Shown in pieces: positions 1 to 12,356 of a stretch of DNA of 64,000 nt. This DNA is from Stratiolaelaps scimitus (taxonomy: Eukaryota > Arthropoda > Arachnida > Mesostigmata > Laelapidae). Location of the stretch: NCBI GenBank assembly GCA_019614645.1, contig JABWDB010000006.1:5146001-5210000 (forward strand), in the 5' to 3' direction. Made by a program: the position numbers and the translations under genes. The notes under the pieces are model-generated. The model was not told where the DNA came from, did not search any database, and saw only the letters and a program-made list of their open reading frames with translations. Each line of letters opens with the position of its first letter. Position 1 is the first letter of the stretch.

Positions 1-2501
1 TTCTTTTAAAGTTGGCAGGGTCGAGAGAAAATCTTTTTAGATCCATTCTGTCTGGTATGAAGAACGTCCTAAGACCAGGCCATTCAGAGAAGTCTTGAGG
101 GCGCTTCGGTATTTCTTCACGGGCAAGTAGCACTCCTAACAGCTCACTCCTTCTCGCGACGAACAGTCGGTACGTTCAATTTGTGGCTGACTCTCTATCT
201 CATCGTGCAGCAATACTCACCATACTCACAATAACACGATTCCTAAGGATTTGAAAGAAGAATTATATGCTGCCGACACGAAACACTCAAAGCTCACCTG
301 GTCTTCAGCTTGGGAAGCTACATTCAAAGTCTATGGAAGACGATAAGTGGTATTGGATAACCGATTAGTCTAATGCAGTTGAGTGACGCACGAGCAGACC
401 GATTTAACTGCTGCAATTGTTCGACCCGTCACAACCTTCGTGGCTGCAAGATTTTACAGAGACAATCACATAACAAGAAATGTTTGATGTGGGAGCCATC
501 CTAAATGTAACGCTAGATGCGGTGGATTATGACCACACATGCATAGAACTCGTGGTAGAATGCAGTCATAAATCGCCATTGTATATAGCGTAATCGCTAT
601 TGAGTGCCTAATCTGAGGAACAGACTTCCACGAAACATGATAAGCAGGTTTATTTCTAGCATTGTAGCACTCTGGGCCACCTTTGAGCCCGTTCTATGTT
701 CGTTATATCAGAGACAGACCGTTTCGCTGTTATCAGTTTGAGTCGGCTGTCCATGTATACTCAGCCGGATTATGTGTTATGGTTGTGATCGCCAACGTTT
801 CAATGTGTACGCGTGTGATTCACCATTGGGTGTTACGGCGACCGACCCAATCAGTGACTATGGACAATTTTCATGTCGCGTCGACTACAACGGGGCTGAC
901 ATGCGGCACACGGCCATCTAGACCAAGTCCATAGGGCAGTCAGAAGTGGAGGCCAGTTTTCCTTCTCCTCTGAAAGTGTAAGACCTAAAGTGTAGTGACC
1001 CTTTGTCATAGTTGCTGGCACGGGGCACCCGTCATTCGGCTTCTGTTAGCAAGGAACAATGGCTCGCTATGACGATCCAAACAAACTCGACAGCTGTCAA
1101 ACTGAGCAGTGCTGCCTATACATCGCAAAACACGAACCTGAACATTTGATTAACACGGCCTCGCGTTCTGCGTCGAAAACTGTATGGGACACAATGGACT
1201 TCGTTCTTCATGCAGAAGCAAAGCTCCCACCTGTTTCGGACAGTTCACTTCGACCAATGTGGTCACTCAGTTCTATGCGCATATTAGGCTCCCATTCTAC
1301 GCGAGCGCTTACTATACGTAAGCAAGCATATCTTATCTGGGGTGTGCATATGAGAGACATTGTACTACCACCATATTTGGTTTTCGAATTCGATTCGATT
1401 TCGTCCACGAGGTGACTCTGGCGTTGCCGGCCACAGTGGCTTCTATTTGTCGCGCGGGACATCGCTATATGTAGCGTAAACGCGTTCACGTGCGTGAATG
1501 GAATCTTGAGGAATCAACTTTTAATTCCACGGATGGCTATATTACGTTTGCTATTCTGGCAGAAGGCAAAGTGGGACGAAATTGGAAAATACTCATGGTA
1601 AATTCCACTCGTAAGAGGAATAATGTTGCCAAAATGAGAGAGAGAGCGAGAGAGAGAGAGCTCAGGCCTATAGCAGCGGGGCACACTGTGTAAGCTACAC
1701 TAAAACACTACTCGATGTCTGTGACCCGGATTTTTTGCGTTAGAAGGTAGCCTTGTGGCGTGCGATTCAATTAACAAGTTTGAAATTAGAAAGACGTCTA
1801 ATCGTTGCCAATTAAACTCGCGGTTTAGCCATAATGGCTCAATCATTTCGGAAGCGATGGCGAAACGGGTAGCATTTGTCACTGTGATGTGAGTTGCGAA
1901 GAGAGATAGCGGCACAATGATTCTTCTGTGGTAACATAAATGAGTTAGTTGTGTGTACCTTTAGATATGTGATTTGAATTAGGTAAGACGTAGATAGCTC
2001 GAATGATTATAATTAGTTCGCGGTAATCATCGCCGAGAAAAGCAAACGAAACATTTTTATTGATCGAAATGTCTGCGTTGTCGTTGTGATAATTACATAT
2101 GTTAAGTGTGACATAATCATACACAGTGTTGTTATGGCATTAGTAAGGCTTTATTTTACAATCTATAAATATCTTAGAAGTTGTTCATAGTTTATAAATC
2201 ATACATCAAGCAGACACCCTACTACTACATATAGATAGCCGAGCAAGGGTCGAGCACACACACACACACATATATATATGTATTTATGCCACAACGTGCT
2301 GTAGTTAGTGGAGAGCAAGCCATCGTGTCAGCCAACATTTGATTCGATTCGACCACATTGCGAAATCAACCCATTACAGAAACATATTTGCCCCTATCTG
2401 ATAATCAATCAATCTCGTTCTGGCCGCAAACGAACGACGCAATCCATTGATCGAAATAATCGGTGAACTCTAACTTGATTTCGCCCGCCAAACGAATTCA
2501 G
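1..2501. other. Intergenic / unresolved sequence
   Basis: No gene can be supported here. Open frames are short, lack recognisable domains and are not bounded by convincing splice sites. The first exon of the gene whose second exon begins near 2502 (including its start codon) may lie in this stretch, but I could not place it. An (AC)n tract running into (TA)n occurs at about 2253-2279. A short cysteine-rich peptide around 400-510 loosely recalls a retroelement zinc knuckle but is too weak to call. Confidence 0.4.
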
Positions 2502-4997
2502 TACGTTGCTTGTACTGCCCGTGCTCCTTTTTACGCCATCCGATGGAACTGATAAATGGGGAGACTCTTCCGTCTTCGGTCTGCCGGCATCAATCCGACA
2601 CCTTTCGAGACCGGCGAGGCAGTCATCTGGGGGCAGGAGTGGCTCAGTGCTCTGCCTTGGGGACTCATTCGTCACAACGCTTGTCACTGCTATACTCGAT
2701 AGGAATCGGCAGGAGATCCGGGACAGGGCGCCCACGTATCTTGGCAATTGTCAGGAGTACGGACTGTTCAAGGTAGGTTGTGCTGCACTGCGCCCTATTG
2801 GAAACTCTGGCGTCTGTTGTTCGGTGCTAGGCAAGGAGAAAAATGTACATTCGTATTTAACTCAGCTAGCGGTTTATCAGCCAGTCATTGTGATGCTATG
2901 ATATTTACTAAGGCCATGAGAGAAAATACGCGACGGATTGTCAAAAGTCGCTCCACGTTGAGTTGGTGGTGCACACTTGACCAAAGGCACGTTTGACCTA
3001 AGAGATCGATCGTTGAACGTCGTTGAAAGATCTTGATCAGATCGGCTTCTCATGAAAGCAGTCTTCTTTCGGCGTCGAGTACTAATAATAATCGGTCGCT
3101 TAAAATGGGGACTGGCGTTGAGATGGGCGGCATAGAGTAATTGAAACACGTTTAAATAATCGCAGAAGCAACTTTGAGTCGGATCACTGCGCAGTCGACT
3201 TTTAGATATGTTATAGGCGCAATACCGAATTCTCTACATGATGCACTAAGCATTGTTGTCATTAATGATTGCTAATTATCTGCCGTAGTGCTTTCAACTA
3301 TCACTAATTGATTTGAGAGTGGGCAGCTATCGTAGGCAGTATCGTTAATGAAATCACGTGAAAATGAACGAGAAGGAAGGGAAGCTCCACTGTGCGTCTC
3401 TAGGGTAGTGCATACGTTTGACAGGGGCGGATGCAAACCGCGGGGGAATGACCCCTTGAAAACAACCCATACGGAAATGGTTACCTGGTTAGTACAGCCT
3501 GCCCCACTCTGGCTATGAAATCCTTGAAATAGGTTCTCTAGAAACGATGAAGTTATTCCCAAAGACGTTGTCTTCAATAGTAAAAAGGCTTGCTGATTTA
3601 AGTGTATCTTTGTTTACTCTTGTAAAGAACGGTTGTTTGCCCTTTTAAAGGATTATATTTTTTGATCTATACTTGTTTGTACCTTGTAGAGGCACAGAAG
3701 CATTTTAGCATTGTAACACACATACATATATAAATATATATATATATATATGTGTGTGTGTGTATGACCAAAATCTAGCAGAAGAGAGGGAGTAAGATTA
3801 AAGGGGATGGAGAGTGAGTGGGTATCTCAAGTACTGCTCTATTTATTTACAGATTTGCAATGGCCGAGCACTCAATCTCGACTTGATTTCATTTCCTGGA
3901 GGCTTTTCCACGACGTGCGACGATAAAGGCGAATGGGTCAGATTCATCGTCCCGGTATGGCGACATGAAAAATGAATATGAGAGCGAAAGCAAACTGTAT
4001 AAGCGAGCAAATCCCTGATTTGAGATCTGTAATATTTCAACCATTCATCGAATACGTCAGTAGTGACGAACTGTTTTATGGCTTATTTTGCCCCATGTGC
4101 TGTTGGTGTTTTCGTGAAGATGTATTTGCAGGACTTCAGATTCACGTTCGACATTTCCTATCCACTTAGCATCGGTGGGGGAACGCTGATCGCAGCCTGG
4201 CAGACGTTCATAGCAAATTGCACTGTCTATTGGCCGCTTAACAAGTACGAAACAGGCGATAATCCACAGGTTCGTTAAGGAAAACTTCATGAAAAAGCGC
4301 GTACGATGCCTCACCCCATGGTGGCGATAATCAAGTGATGTTTCCCTCGGCACACAACAAATGATTTGGTTTGAAAAGATTCTCTCGGGCATATCGTCGA
4401 GTCAACTGGTCTACATTGTAACTCGACTGAACTCCGCAGAGCTCCTTTACATGAATAGTGTTGAAAGCCGCAAGGTTTATAATTTGTTCTTCTGGCGAAA
4501 AGGCTAAAAATGCAATGTTAGAGCTTTTAATTTTCTAATCTAATTCACTTGACCTTAGACCTGGTAAATATCTTGTGAAGTCCACACGCGTGAACAGTCA
4601 CATCAAACCGTATCGTTATCTATTGCGAGCAATTACCAGGCACGCCTCGAAGTTTAACGTCAGTGAATCCACGAACGCCTATCGGAGTGGCAATAAACGA
4701 ATGATATCGGTGATCATTAAGACTCAACTGAAGGCCACGAATATCAAGGTAGCTATTGCCATCTAACGCCTTTTTTTTCATTACAATATCTTGCAGATTG
4801 ATAAAGTCGAAATCTTTCAACAAGCGCAACCCTACATCAAGATTCACGGTTTCTTTCCAGTATCGACAGCTTTACAACTATTTTTCGAGCTGACTGTTCG
4901 TGCTTTTCCAGAGTTTGTCAATCAGCTATTTGGGTATCTACTACGCGAACTTCTGCAACAGTGGATTAACGAGTATCATCATTCATTACCATTTTAA
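2502..4997 (+). CDS. Predicted secreted protein, possible BPI/group-7-allergen-like lipid-binding protein (5' end missing)
   Basis: Multi-exon gene assembled by eye. Probable exons are 2502-2772, 3853-3954, 4132-4269, 4379-4474, a fifth ending at 4748 (start at 4559 or 4581 uncertain), and a last exon from 4797 to the TAA at about 4995. Donors at 2773, 3955, 4270 and 4749 and acceptors before 3853, 4132 and 4797 fit GT...AG, and phase 0 is kept across most junctions. The first visible exon encodes a hydrophobic stretch (TLLVLPVLLF) like a signal-peptide core, then an amphipathic helix (about VTAILDRNRQEIRD). The last exon encodes a beta-like segment (IKIHGFFPVS) followed by a long amphipathic helical tail. 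That order recalls mite group-7 allergen or BPI/takeout-like proteins, but I see no diagnostic motif, so the family is an inference. The start codon exon was not found. An AATAAA follows the stop by about 40 bases. Confidence 0.5.
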
Positions 4998-5034
4998 GTC
5001 CGTCCATTTAATAGTGACTAATTACAGTCGTACC

Positions 5035-5040
5035 AATAAA
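5035..5040 (+). promoter_or_regulatory. Polyadenylation signal AATAAA
   Basis: A canonical AATAAA lies about 40 bases downstream of the TAA that closes the predicted secreted-protein gene. The position is normal for a 3' processing signal and supports calling that frame coding. Confidence 0.5.
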
Positions 5041-5268
5041 ATGTATTCAAAACCAGATAAACCAAGTGTTGCTTTTTGATATCAGATTTCCATCTATAAT
5101 AATACATAGATGATAATAGCAGGACCGATCCGTGTAAGCGCTAGTATTAGCTGTTGATTTCTTAAAGAACTACGAAAATTGAGCGTAATAGAGTCTAAGT
5201 AAGTCGCAAACAAGAAGTATACCTTAGAAACATATTAGCACTGTTGAAAAAGTTAACCTTAATTTACT

Positions 5269-5432
<164 letters not shown>

Positions 5433-5442
5433 CAATAATAAG

Positions 5443-5830
5443 TCACCTGCTTGAAGAGTGGGGATGGGCATAGCGTGTCCGACCCCAGATAGGCGATGGC
5501 ATTGCATCTTTGCGTAGGGAGAGCAAAGGCTCTGCAGAAGGGAATAGCCTGCGCGCTTGTCCCCAGCGGCGTGGATCATAGGCCTGTGGCAGATTCCTTC
5601 AAGGGGATTGACCGTGAGGGCAACATGGCCGCCTAAACCTTCGAAAGTAAGAGGAGAAAAAAGGTGAGTCGCTTGGCGGGCGTACTTTCCTTGGAACTTG
5701 GACTGTTCCGCACGCGATACCGGCTAACCGGGGGTGGTTGCACAGTGGTTTACATAAGAAGGTGTTAGAGTGTCAACCACCGTCCCAAACTTCCCAAACC
5801 AGATGCCAGGTTGGGTGGAATGAGATGAGG
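5443..5830. repeat. Dispersed repeat fragment (unclassified)
   Basis: Two blocks have diverged relatives elsewhere in the window. The block around 5490-5570 (GCGATGGCATTGC, later GCTCTGCAGAAG) resembles 18055-18105. The block around 5680-5810 (GGCGTACTTTCC, ACATAAGAAGGTGTTAGAGT) resembles about 17315-17440. No open frame survives. It is probably an old retroelement fragment in antisense orientation, because one relative lies next to an antisense 3' end carrying TTTATT. The class is not determined. Confidence 0.45.
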
Positions 5831-7010
5831 ATGAGGTCGTTGGGGGGGCGCCCGTCCGGGACGTGGGGGCACTGCGATTCCCCCATGCGAGGTATATATA
5901 TATAATATATTCCGGGAATGAGTGGTCGCTATTCGACCTGTTTCCTCACATCTCCCCGGCGGCCCTACACGTTGTGGTCATTCTTTTGACCATAGTATTA
6001 TCTCGTCAGGCCAGGCCTACACAGAGAAACTCATCAAAAGCATGATATCCGTTTTGGCCATCGTCGGTACGTAGATACTATTCTTACGCACTTTAGAGTA
6101 TAAGATATATATATATATAACTATTATATGCTGCTTATATGCTTTCACCAGCGACCCTGCACCCTACCCAGCAGCGGGCACCCACTCGAAAGCCGTGCCA
6201 AAGGCTTTCTCGAATAAAACTATCTATTTGTCGTTCGTTGTGCTTCTTGATGCATGCTTTGCTGTTACGTCATGTTATTACGATATATAATGTTAGCTTT
6301 GATGAAATTCCACCACGGCTACGAGCAACTATAGGAGAGACGAGCACATCCCTTCCTTCCTTTTATCGTAGTCATCACTTCCGATCCATTTAAATCGACG
6401 CGGCTCCCGCCCGCCCAGGGGTCGAATCACTGACCGTGCTTGAGCCCATCGTCAGACGGCTTAGCAAGCCCTCCTATCCGCTCCCCGCTCTCAGCTCTTC
6501 ACTCGTTCTACCGTACGCTGCTACTGGCTATCGCGCGTGGAGAACTCGGCCCGGAACTCGAGTTTCACATCACCGTTTGGCTGGGTCTCACTAGCGCCAG
6601 AGGCCAGATCTCATCGCGGCATTCTTCACGCATCCTCCCGCCGTCACAGCTCACCCAGCCTTACGCCGTACTCACTGCACGAGCCGGAGGGGGGGGGGCG
6701 GTATGGTGGTGTATCACGATGGGTCGGAGTTAGGGATCCATCCACATAACCATGCGCTGACCCCACATACGGATGGCTCCCTTGCCTACCCTTGCTCGCC
6801 CTCCCTTGCTTTGCCACCCACTCGAGCTACTCGTTCAACGTTGCGCCCAGTTTCGCCGAGAGCAGGCGCTCGCGTCAGCCAGTGAGTCTGGCAGACGGGC
6901 AGGCAGCTTATCATTTATCCACCCTTCAAAGCGACGGGCCCACTTTGGCTAACCCAATAGGGTGGGTCAGCTCCGAACTAAGTCGGGGTATGTATATATT
7001 GTAGGTGGGC
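5831..7010. other. Gene-free stretch including a GC-rich island (about 6390-6950)
   Basis: The 6390-6950 part is visibly richer in C, G and CpG than its AT-rich surroundings and contains homopolymer G. Such islands in this window may be promoters or untranslated first exons. Overlapping open frames in several phases are what GC-rich DNA gives by chance, and none looks like a known protein. Confidence 0.3.
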
Positions 7011-9785
7011 ACGGGCGCGGCGTACGCTTGCAGCTGAAATCGTATTTGCTTGGACTTTAGCAATATTCCGAGTAGCTACCTGCGAGCGAAACGCATAAGG
7101 CGAGAGCGGTGCTGTATCAGCGATAAGTCGGATCGCGAGCTGCAAAAGAATGACGAATTAATTTCATTGTACTAATTTCATCGTGATAAACATAGAGCAT
7201 ATTATGCCTACGTCTGCAACATTAGCTTCGTAAGCAACACGCAGTAAACTTCCGTGAAGGGCCCCTAACATATACATTCAGTCATCGATGGTGGTGCTCA
7301 TCGCGAAATCAGTGACGTCATTATGTTCGAGTCTCACTGAAGCTCAATCCCGAAGAGGTGATCGTCAGTCGTCAACTCAAACGCCTGATTGGGGAGCCAG
7401 ATGTGTCGATATTTCATGGCACCCCGTTTGCTCAAAATCGACGGATGTTCTGTCGCATTTATACCTCGACAACGCTAGATAGTAAGTGGCAACACAACGT
7501 GCAGTTACTGTTCCTTTCGCAATTGCGCCCGCTACAATATGCCGGCGTGCATAAGGGGAAACAGAAAATTCTGGCAAATACAACGCAATCAAGCACGAGC
7601 CGAGAAGCAAGCGTTCGATCGGTCTTACACCTCACTGTCGACTGCTTGCGAAGATATTGCTGGCCGGAGCAAACAGCTACGCGGGACGAACACAACGCCG
7701 GCCCTGTGGCAACGGTAGGAGGTATGGAAAAACAACAAGAGCTATGAACTCCGCTCCGCAACTGCTGCTGTTGTGTCGTTTTCGCATCCGTCTCGGGTCA
7801 CTCCGGTCTGCGTTCGACTAAAAATGACATTGGCGCTTGCACTCCGAGCGTCCAACCGTGTACAAAAAAAGCCATACGCGTAGGAATGACCGAACGAAGC
7901 AAAGTACGAAAGTAACAAAGCCGAAATCACGGTTTGCCGACCACGACTTAAGATGGACGGACTCATTGGTCTTTTGGCTCGGACCGTACACATTGGTCAG
8001 GGGAGGAGGTCTGGCCAGGAGGACCGCGAGCGGCACAAAGCTGGATACCAAGCAAAGCAGAAGAGTTAGAGCAGCGTTTAAGACCTGAAGCACAGCAAAA
8101 CGGTGGCTGATTGTACTTTCGGTGGAGAGGCATAAAAATCGATTTAAGTAAGCTCCTTTTTCTCTCGCTCGGCAGGAGGCCGTTGTTATGTGTTAGTCGT
8201 CTGTCCTTTCCAGAAAATAAACGAACGCGATAAAAGTGCAGCTCTGTTTCAACAGCGTTGTTAAAAACAACGTGTACTCACTCCTGCGCTAGCTTAGGTC
8301 AGCCCAGCTCAGAACGAAAGAACGCGTTCATTCGAAATATCCGATCCAATTGCTGAAAATTAATCAGTCTATCGATTTGTAACGATTGTAAACAAATCGG
8401 TAAAGTTGATGATACTACTTTCAAATATTTCAATCGAGAACAGCCTAGTACAGCCATCGTTCGATCTCTATGTCAGTGAGCTGACGATAACGAGCAAACG
8501 GGGGCAGAAGCACTCCGAACACTCCCAGCGTAACGTCAAAACTCACTTTGATATCTGCTCACAATTGTCATTCATTTAGTCGGCAAAGCATGTAGGTATG
8601 ACGGTGTATCAAAATCATATGTGACACCGTGACAGCAGCGGCCGGATCGTGGTCAGGGCGGATCCGGCACTGTCCTTCGATTCAACAAGGCTCTACGTCT
8701 TTATCCTTTGTTTTTGGTTGGAGTCAGCGTATCCGGTACATCCGAACGTACCTGTGTACACAACTGATTTGCTACAAGCAGTACAAATTCAATCAAATGA
8801 TGAACACTATTGGATAACGAACGCAGGTTGCAGAAGCAAACGCATCTCTCATCAAGATGCTTTTTCGGGATTTGGGCCATAGTCACACAAACGACGCACA
8901 TATATGAATGCTTAGAGCAGGCGGAGTCTGGGTTTCAGTTGACGCAGTTCATCGAAACAGACTAAATTAACGTTTCTGCTTCGAATCCATAACAGGGATG
9001 GAACCGACAATAATTCGTTGTCACATATACACATATATACAGATCTATATATATATATATTTTTTTTTTTTTCTATACTAAAAAAAAGTCATAAATTCCC
9101 GTCGACACCTTGTTCCACATTCGTTCAAAGTCGAACTTAACATACACGTTCATATTCAATGTTGAGTTCAAGTCATTCACACTTCATTCTCAACCGCCGC
9201 TTCTGCAATATTCACCAGGACTTAACTCATCAGGTTGAGGCATGAATTTGTCTTGACACACCAACAACAAAGAAACAATCTCGAGGGTATGCTGTTTTTT
9301 GTCAGCGCTCCTTCTGTCGTGTTGCTTGGCGTGACACGCATTCCTCACACGGCATTCCTAAAGACACAAGTTTAATTTTGAATTCCATGCGTGCTCACCG
9401 GTGATGCCTTTACTTTGCTGTTCGAGCGTCCAACGGTTGTTCCGAGTCTCACGCCAACTTAAACAAATTGATGGAATTGCGAAAATGAACTCGATTACAG
9501 AAGAACTGTTGTATATATATATATATATATATATATATGGGAGGATATACGTGGGAAATATAGATCTGCACCTATTTTTTGGCCAGTCCATGTTAGAAAG
9601 GGACTAATTACCTCAAGAGAAGTTTTCTTAGAGAGCGAAACAGATCTGGTTCCATAACGGAATACAATTCTGTACAATTTGAGCTTCTCTCTTCTGATTA
9701 TATTCCTCAATATGTATTTATCGAGCACCCTGTATATATATATATATATATATGACACAATAAATTTCAATATCGGCTAAACTAA
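7011..9785. other. Intergenic sequence with short TA and T tracts
   Basis: No supported gene. Short (TA)n runs occur near 9047, 9511 and 9731, and a T run at about 9059-9073. Open frames in 7350-8090 overlap on both strands without splice or domain support. Confidence 0.4.
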
Positions 9786-10303
9786 ATAAGTTGAAACAAA
9801 GATTTTTTAGTATGAGCTAGAGGTATGCACCTCTTTTATTTATACACTGGTCCCCGAGTTCTGGCAGCCTTCTGACGGCTAGGTATGCACTATTTCTATT
9901 CCCATTTATAACTTCGTTATTTAAGGCCTCTCTGAGTAAATCGATGTTTGCATACCTTTTGCCACCTATAGCCCTCTTTAATTCATAGTAGCAAACATAG
10001 TCACACGGGCTTAAATCGGGAGAATGTGGGCGGGGGGGTGATGCCATCGCTCAATCTTGTTAGCCTTAAGCCAGGACGTAATTTGATTGCTACGATGTGC
10101 CTTAGAATTGTCATCGAGCAGCCACACTCGGTGCTTCCTATTGGCATGCCAATTATTCAAGTACTGCTACCGCCATTGCCTGTTCACCTGGTCGTAACGC
10201 ACTGTTTCACCTGATCTTTTTCCGGTCCCCTATACAGGCTGACCCACGTCTCGTTCACTGCAATGATGACAATATGAGTCTCGTAATTTTTGGGTCAACC
10301 TAA
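9786..10303 (-). mobile_element. Internally deleted mariner-family transposon with both terminal inverted repeats
   Basis: Read on the minus strand from 10303, the element opens with TTAGGTTGACCCAAAAATT. At the other end (9786, + strand) ATAAGTTGAAACAAAGATT matches it at 14 of 19 positions, and both ends lie at or within a base of a TA dinucleotide, as expected for Tc1/mariner insertion. Between them is the C-terminal half of a mariner transposase: a NETWV motif (normally DETWV), LLDDNSKAH as the second catalytic-Asp region, and SPDLSPCDY as the third, followed by a helix (ALNNEV) and a stop at about 9817. A C-run around 10030-10037 (minus strand) causes a frameshift. The 5' repeat joins almost directly to mid-transposase sequence, so roughly the first half of the gene is missing. 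Non-autonomous and dead: first catalytic Asp replaced, frame broken. Confidence 0.85.
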
Positions 10304-12106
10304 TATATTTATATATTGTGAAAACTAGGCCGTTGGTCGGAGCTCAGCCTCCAGTCAGTCTGCAGCCAGGCTACTTGGTAGAATGCAGCCGATTAGAGGT
10401 ATTTTGTTATTATTCCACATCTTGTTATGCGTCTCTGAGCAAAAACGGCATAGTTGAGTTCCAGTCAATCAACGACATCTACGATAGTATGACAGCCAGT
10501 TTTATGCATTCGCCTGTGAAACCGGTGGACCCGCCGACTCTCGGCACGATTTTCTCATTATTATTTACTTGCATTAATGCGCTCTCAGACTGGCAGCGTG
10601 ACATTTCCGCGCCACATGTTTACAACAACATTGTCGTCGAGTCTTCCAGATGCAATATCAAGAGCCGGGGCAAGCCAAGTCAAGTTGTTATCTTTTCTAG
10701 TTTTTAGTCAGCGTAACTTTCGCCATCCTTCTCCCTGCCGAGTGTTGACAATCTGCGTTATACACACCATGCTGAAGCCAAAAAAAAGTTTTTCTCGTTG
10801 ACGGCTGGCCCCCGGCCCTTCGAGCATCAGACACTTAATTATCAACCTTGATGCAGTTCCTTATAAACCTACCCGAGTGCGGAAGGTCCCAGACGGCGTG
10901 ATCCGGCCAGACTCTGGTGCGTCACAGCTATCGTCGTGAGCGCGATGGGACCCGGGAAGGGCAGTGGAAAAAAACAGTCGACTACCTTAAGTTGGCAAAA
11001 AGTAATGACTACCTCGTCTGTTTTCCTGTGATTATCGACCAATACTCTAATCCACGCGGAGCACACTTCGCTATATATATATCTATATATGCCGTGCTTG
11101 CTCAGATATCAAACCTCATATTGCGTTGCCATACATTGCTTGTCTCGCGTCTAGAGCAGAAATCGAATTGGTGAATTGAATTAGCGTTCAAATCTGCTCA
11201 TTCGCCTATAATACACTGGGCGTGTAGCCCGTACAGAGGTGCAGGAAATCATTTCGAATATATTACGAGCGAGCGTTATAATGGTAATAATGATTATCAA
11301 ATATGCACAGTGATTGGGCACCAAAATACTTAAAATAACATTCAAACAAGCTGACTCTCAGCGATGACCAAACCTGGGGGATCTTGGCGAACGGTCGGTC
11401 CCTCTGTCCATCCTGCTGACGATGTTGTCAAAGCCTTTGATAGGACGCTGAGTGGTCTCAGATGTTCCAGCTGTTCATAAACTAGTCATTGTAGAACAGG
11501 CGTAATGCTGGAAAGTAGTAAGCTGCTAGATAGAGGAGCCATATGAAGGGGGGCTCGTGCGATAAACGCGAATAATGATGGACAGGTGTCGAATTTATTT
11601 TATTATTCTTCACTCTTCGGTAGACAACGTATTGCCATGACCTAATCAGCTCGGATATTCGGATGCGTAACGGAGGATCTTAACTCTGTTTGTCGAATTG
11701 TCGAAGCTGCTACATTAATAACCCCTAGGATAGCTGATTCGAATACCGCAGAACACATACGGTTTGAAGTGACACAAAAATAAATCCGAAGCTCACCACA
11801 AGTAGCAACATCTCTCGAGCTAAAGAAATTAATTGATAACAGTAGAGATCAATTGCAAATTACCACTTCAATGATTATTTATTAGGCTTCACTTACGTGA
11901 CGAGCAATGCATTGCGTTTATATGCTTCAAGACTTTGGTTTTCCTGTCAGTGTTGAAACCTTTCCGCTTCGAATTTGGTTCACCGTAACAAAAACGAGTA
12001 ATAGGCAACTTTTCAATTTCTGGAGTGGTGACTTTAAATACATCGATATCATCTGTTTATGATGACAACATGGACTAGTCCAAATCTCCGACTACTTATG
12101 CTAACG
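10304..12106. other. Intergenic sequence
   Basis: No supported gene. The open frame at about 10318-10707 (129 codons) has no recognisable domain, no convincing splice context and no start context. Confidence 0.35.
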
Positions 12107-12107
12107 G

Positions 12108-12356
12108 TGAACAACATTTCTCTCCTGGGAACGGATTAAGGCTAGATATCCCGTGAACGAGATGTCGACATACAGTAATTCGCAACCGACTCATTTGTGC
12201 CGTGAGTTGTCTCTCGACGAACTCTGTGGTACTGGCAAGCGGCTTAAGAGCCAACTTAACGAGGATAAGACTGAGTGTCATTCATGGGTTGAAAAACAGT
12301 CTAAGCAATTAGGACGCACAGTAGCGAGGGCAAATGCGTACTTAGCACAGGGCTAG
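12108..12356 (+). CDS. Hypothetical small ORF or terminal exon
   Basis: A frame open from about 12108 and closed by TAG at 12354-12356. It has an internal ATG at 12162 that would give a protein of about 64 residues. The composition is protein-like: polar, predicted helical, rich in Lys, Glu and Leu, with a segment GKRLKSQLNEDK followed by KQLGRTVARANAYLAQ. This could be the last exon of a small coiled-coil protein. I do not recognise the family, and no strong acceptor was identified upstream. It may be chance coding potential. Confidence 0.22.

Noticed and set aside
385..515. Cysteine-rich peptide recalling a BEL/Pao gag zinc knuckle
   Set aside because: Spacing of Cys/His does not fit a clear CCHC box, the frame stops at once, and no protease or RT remains were found nearby.
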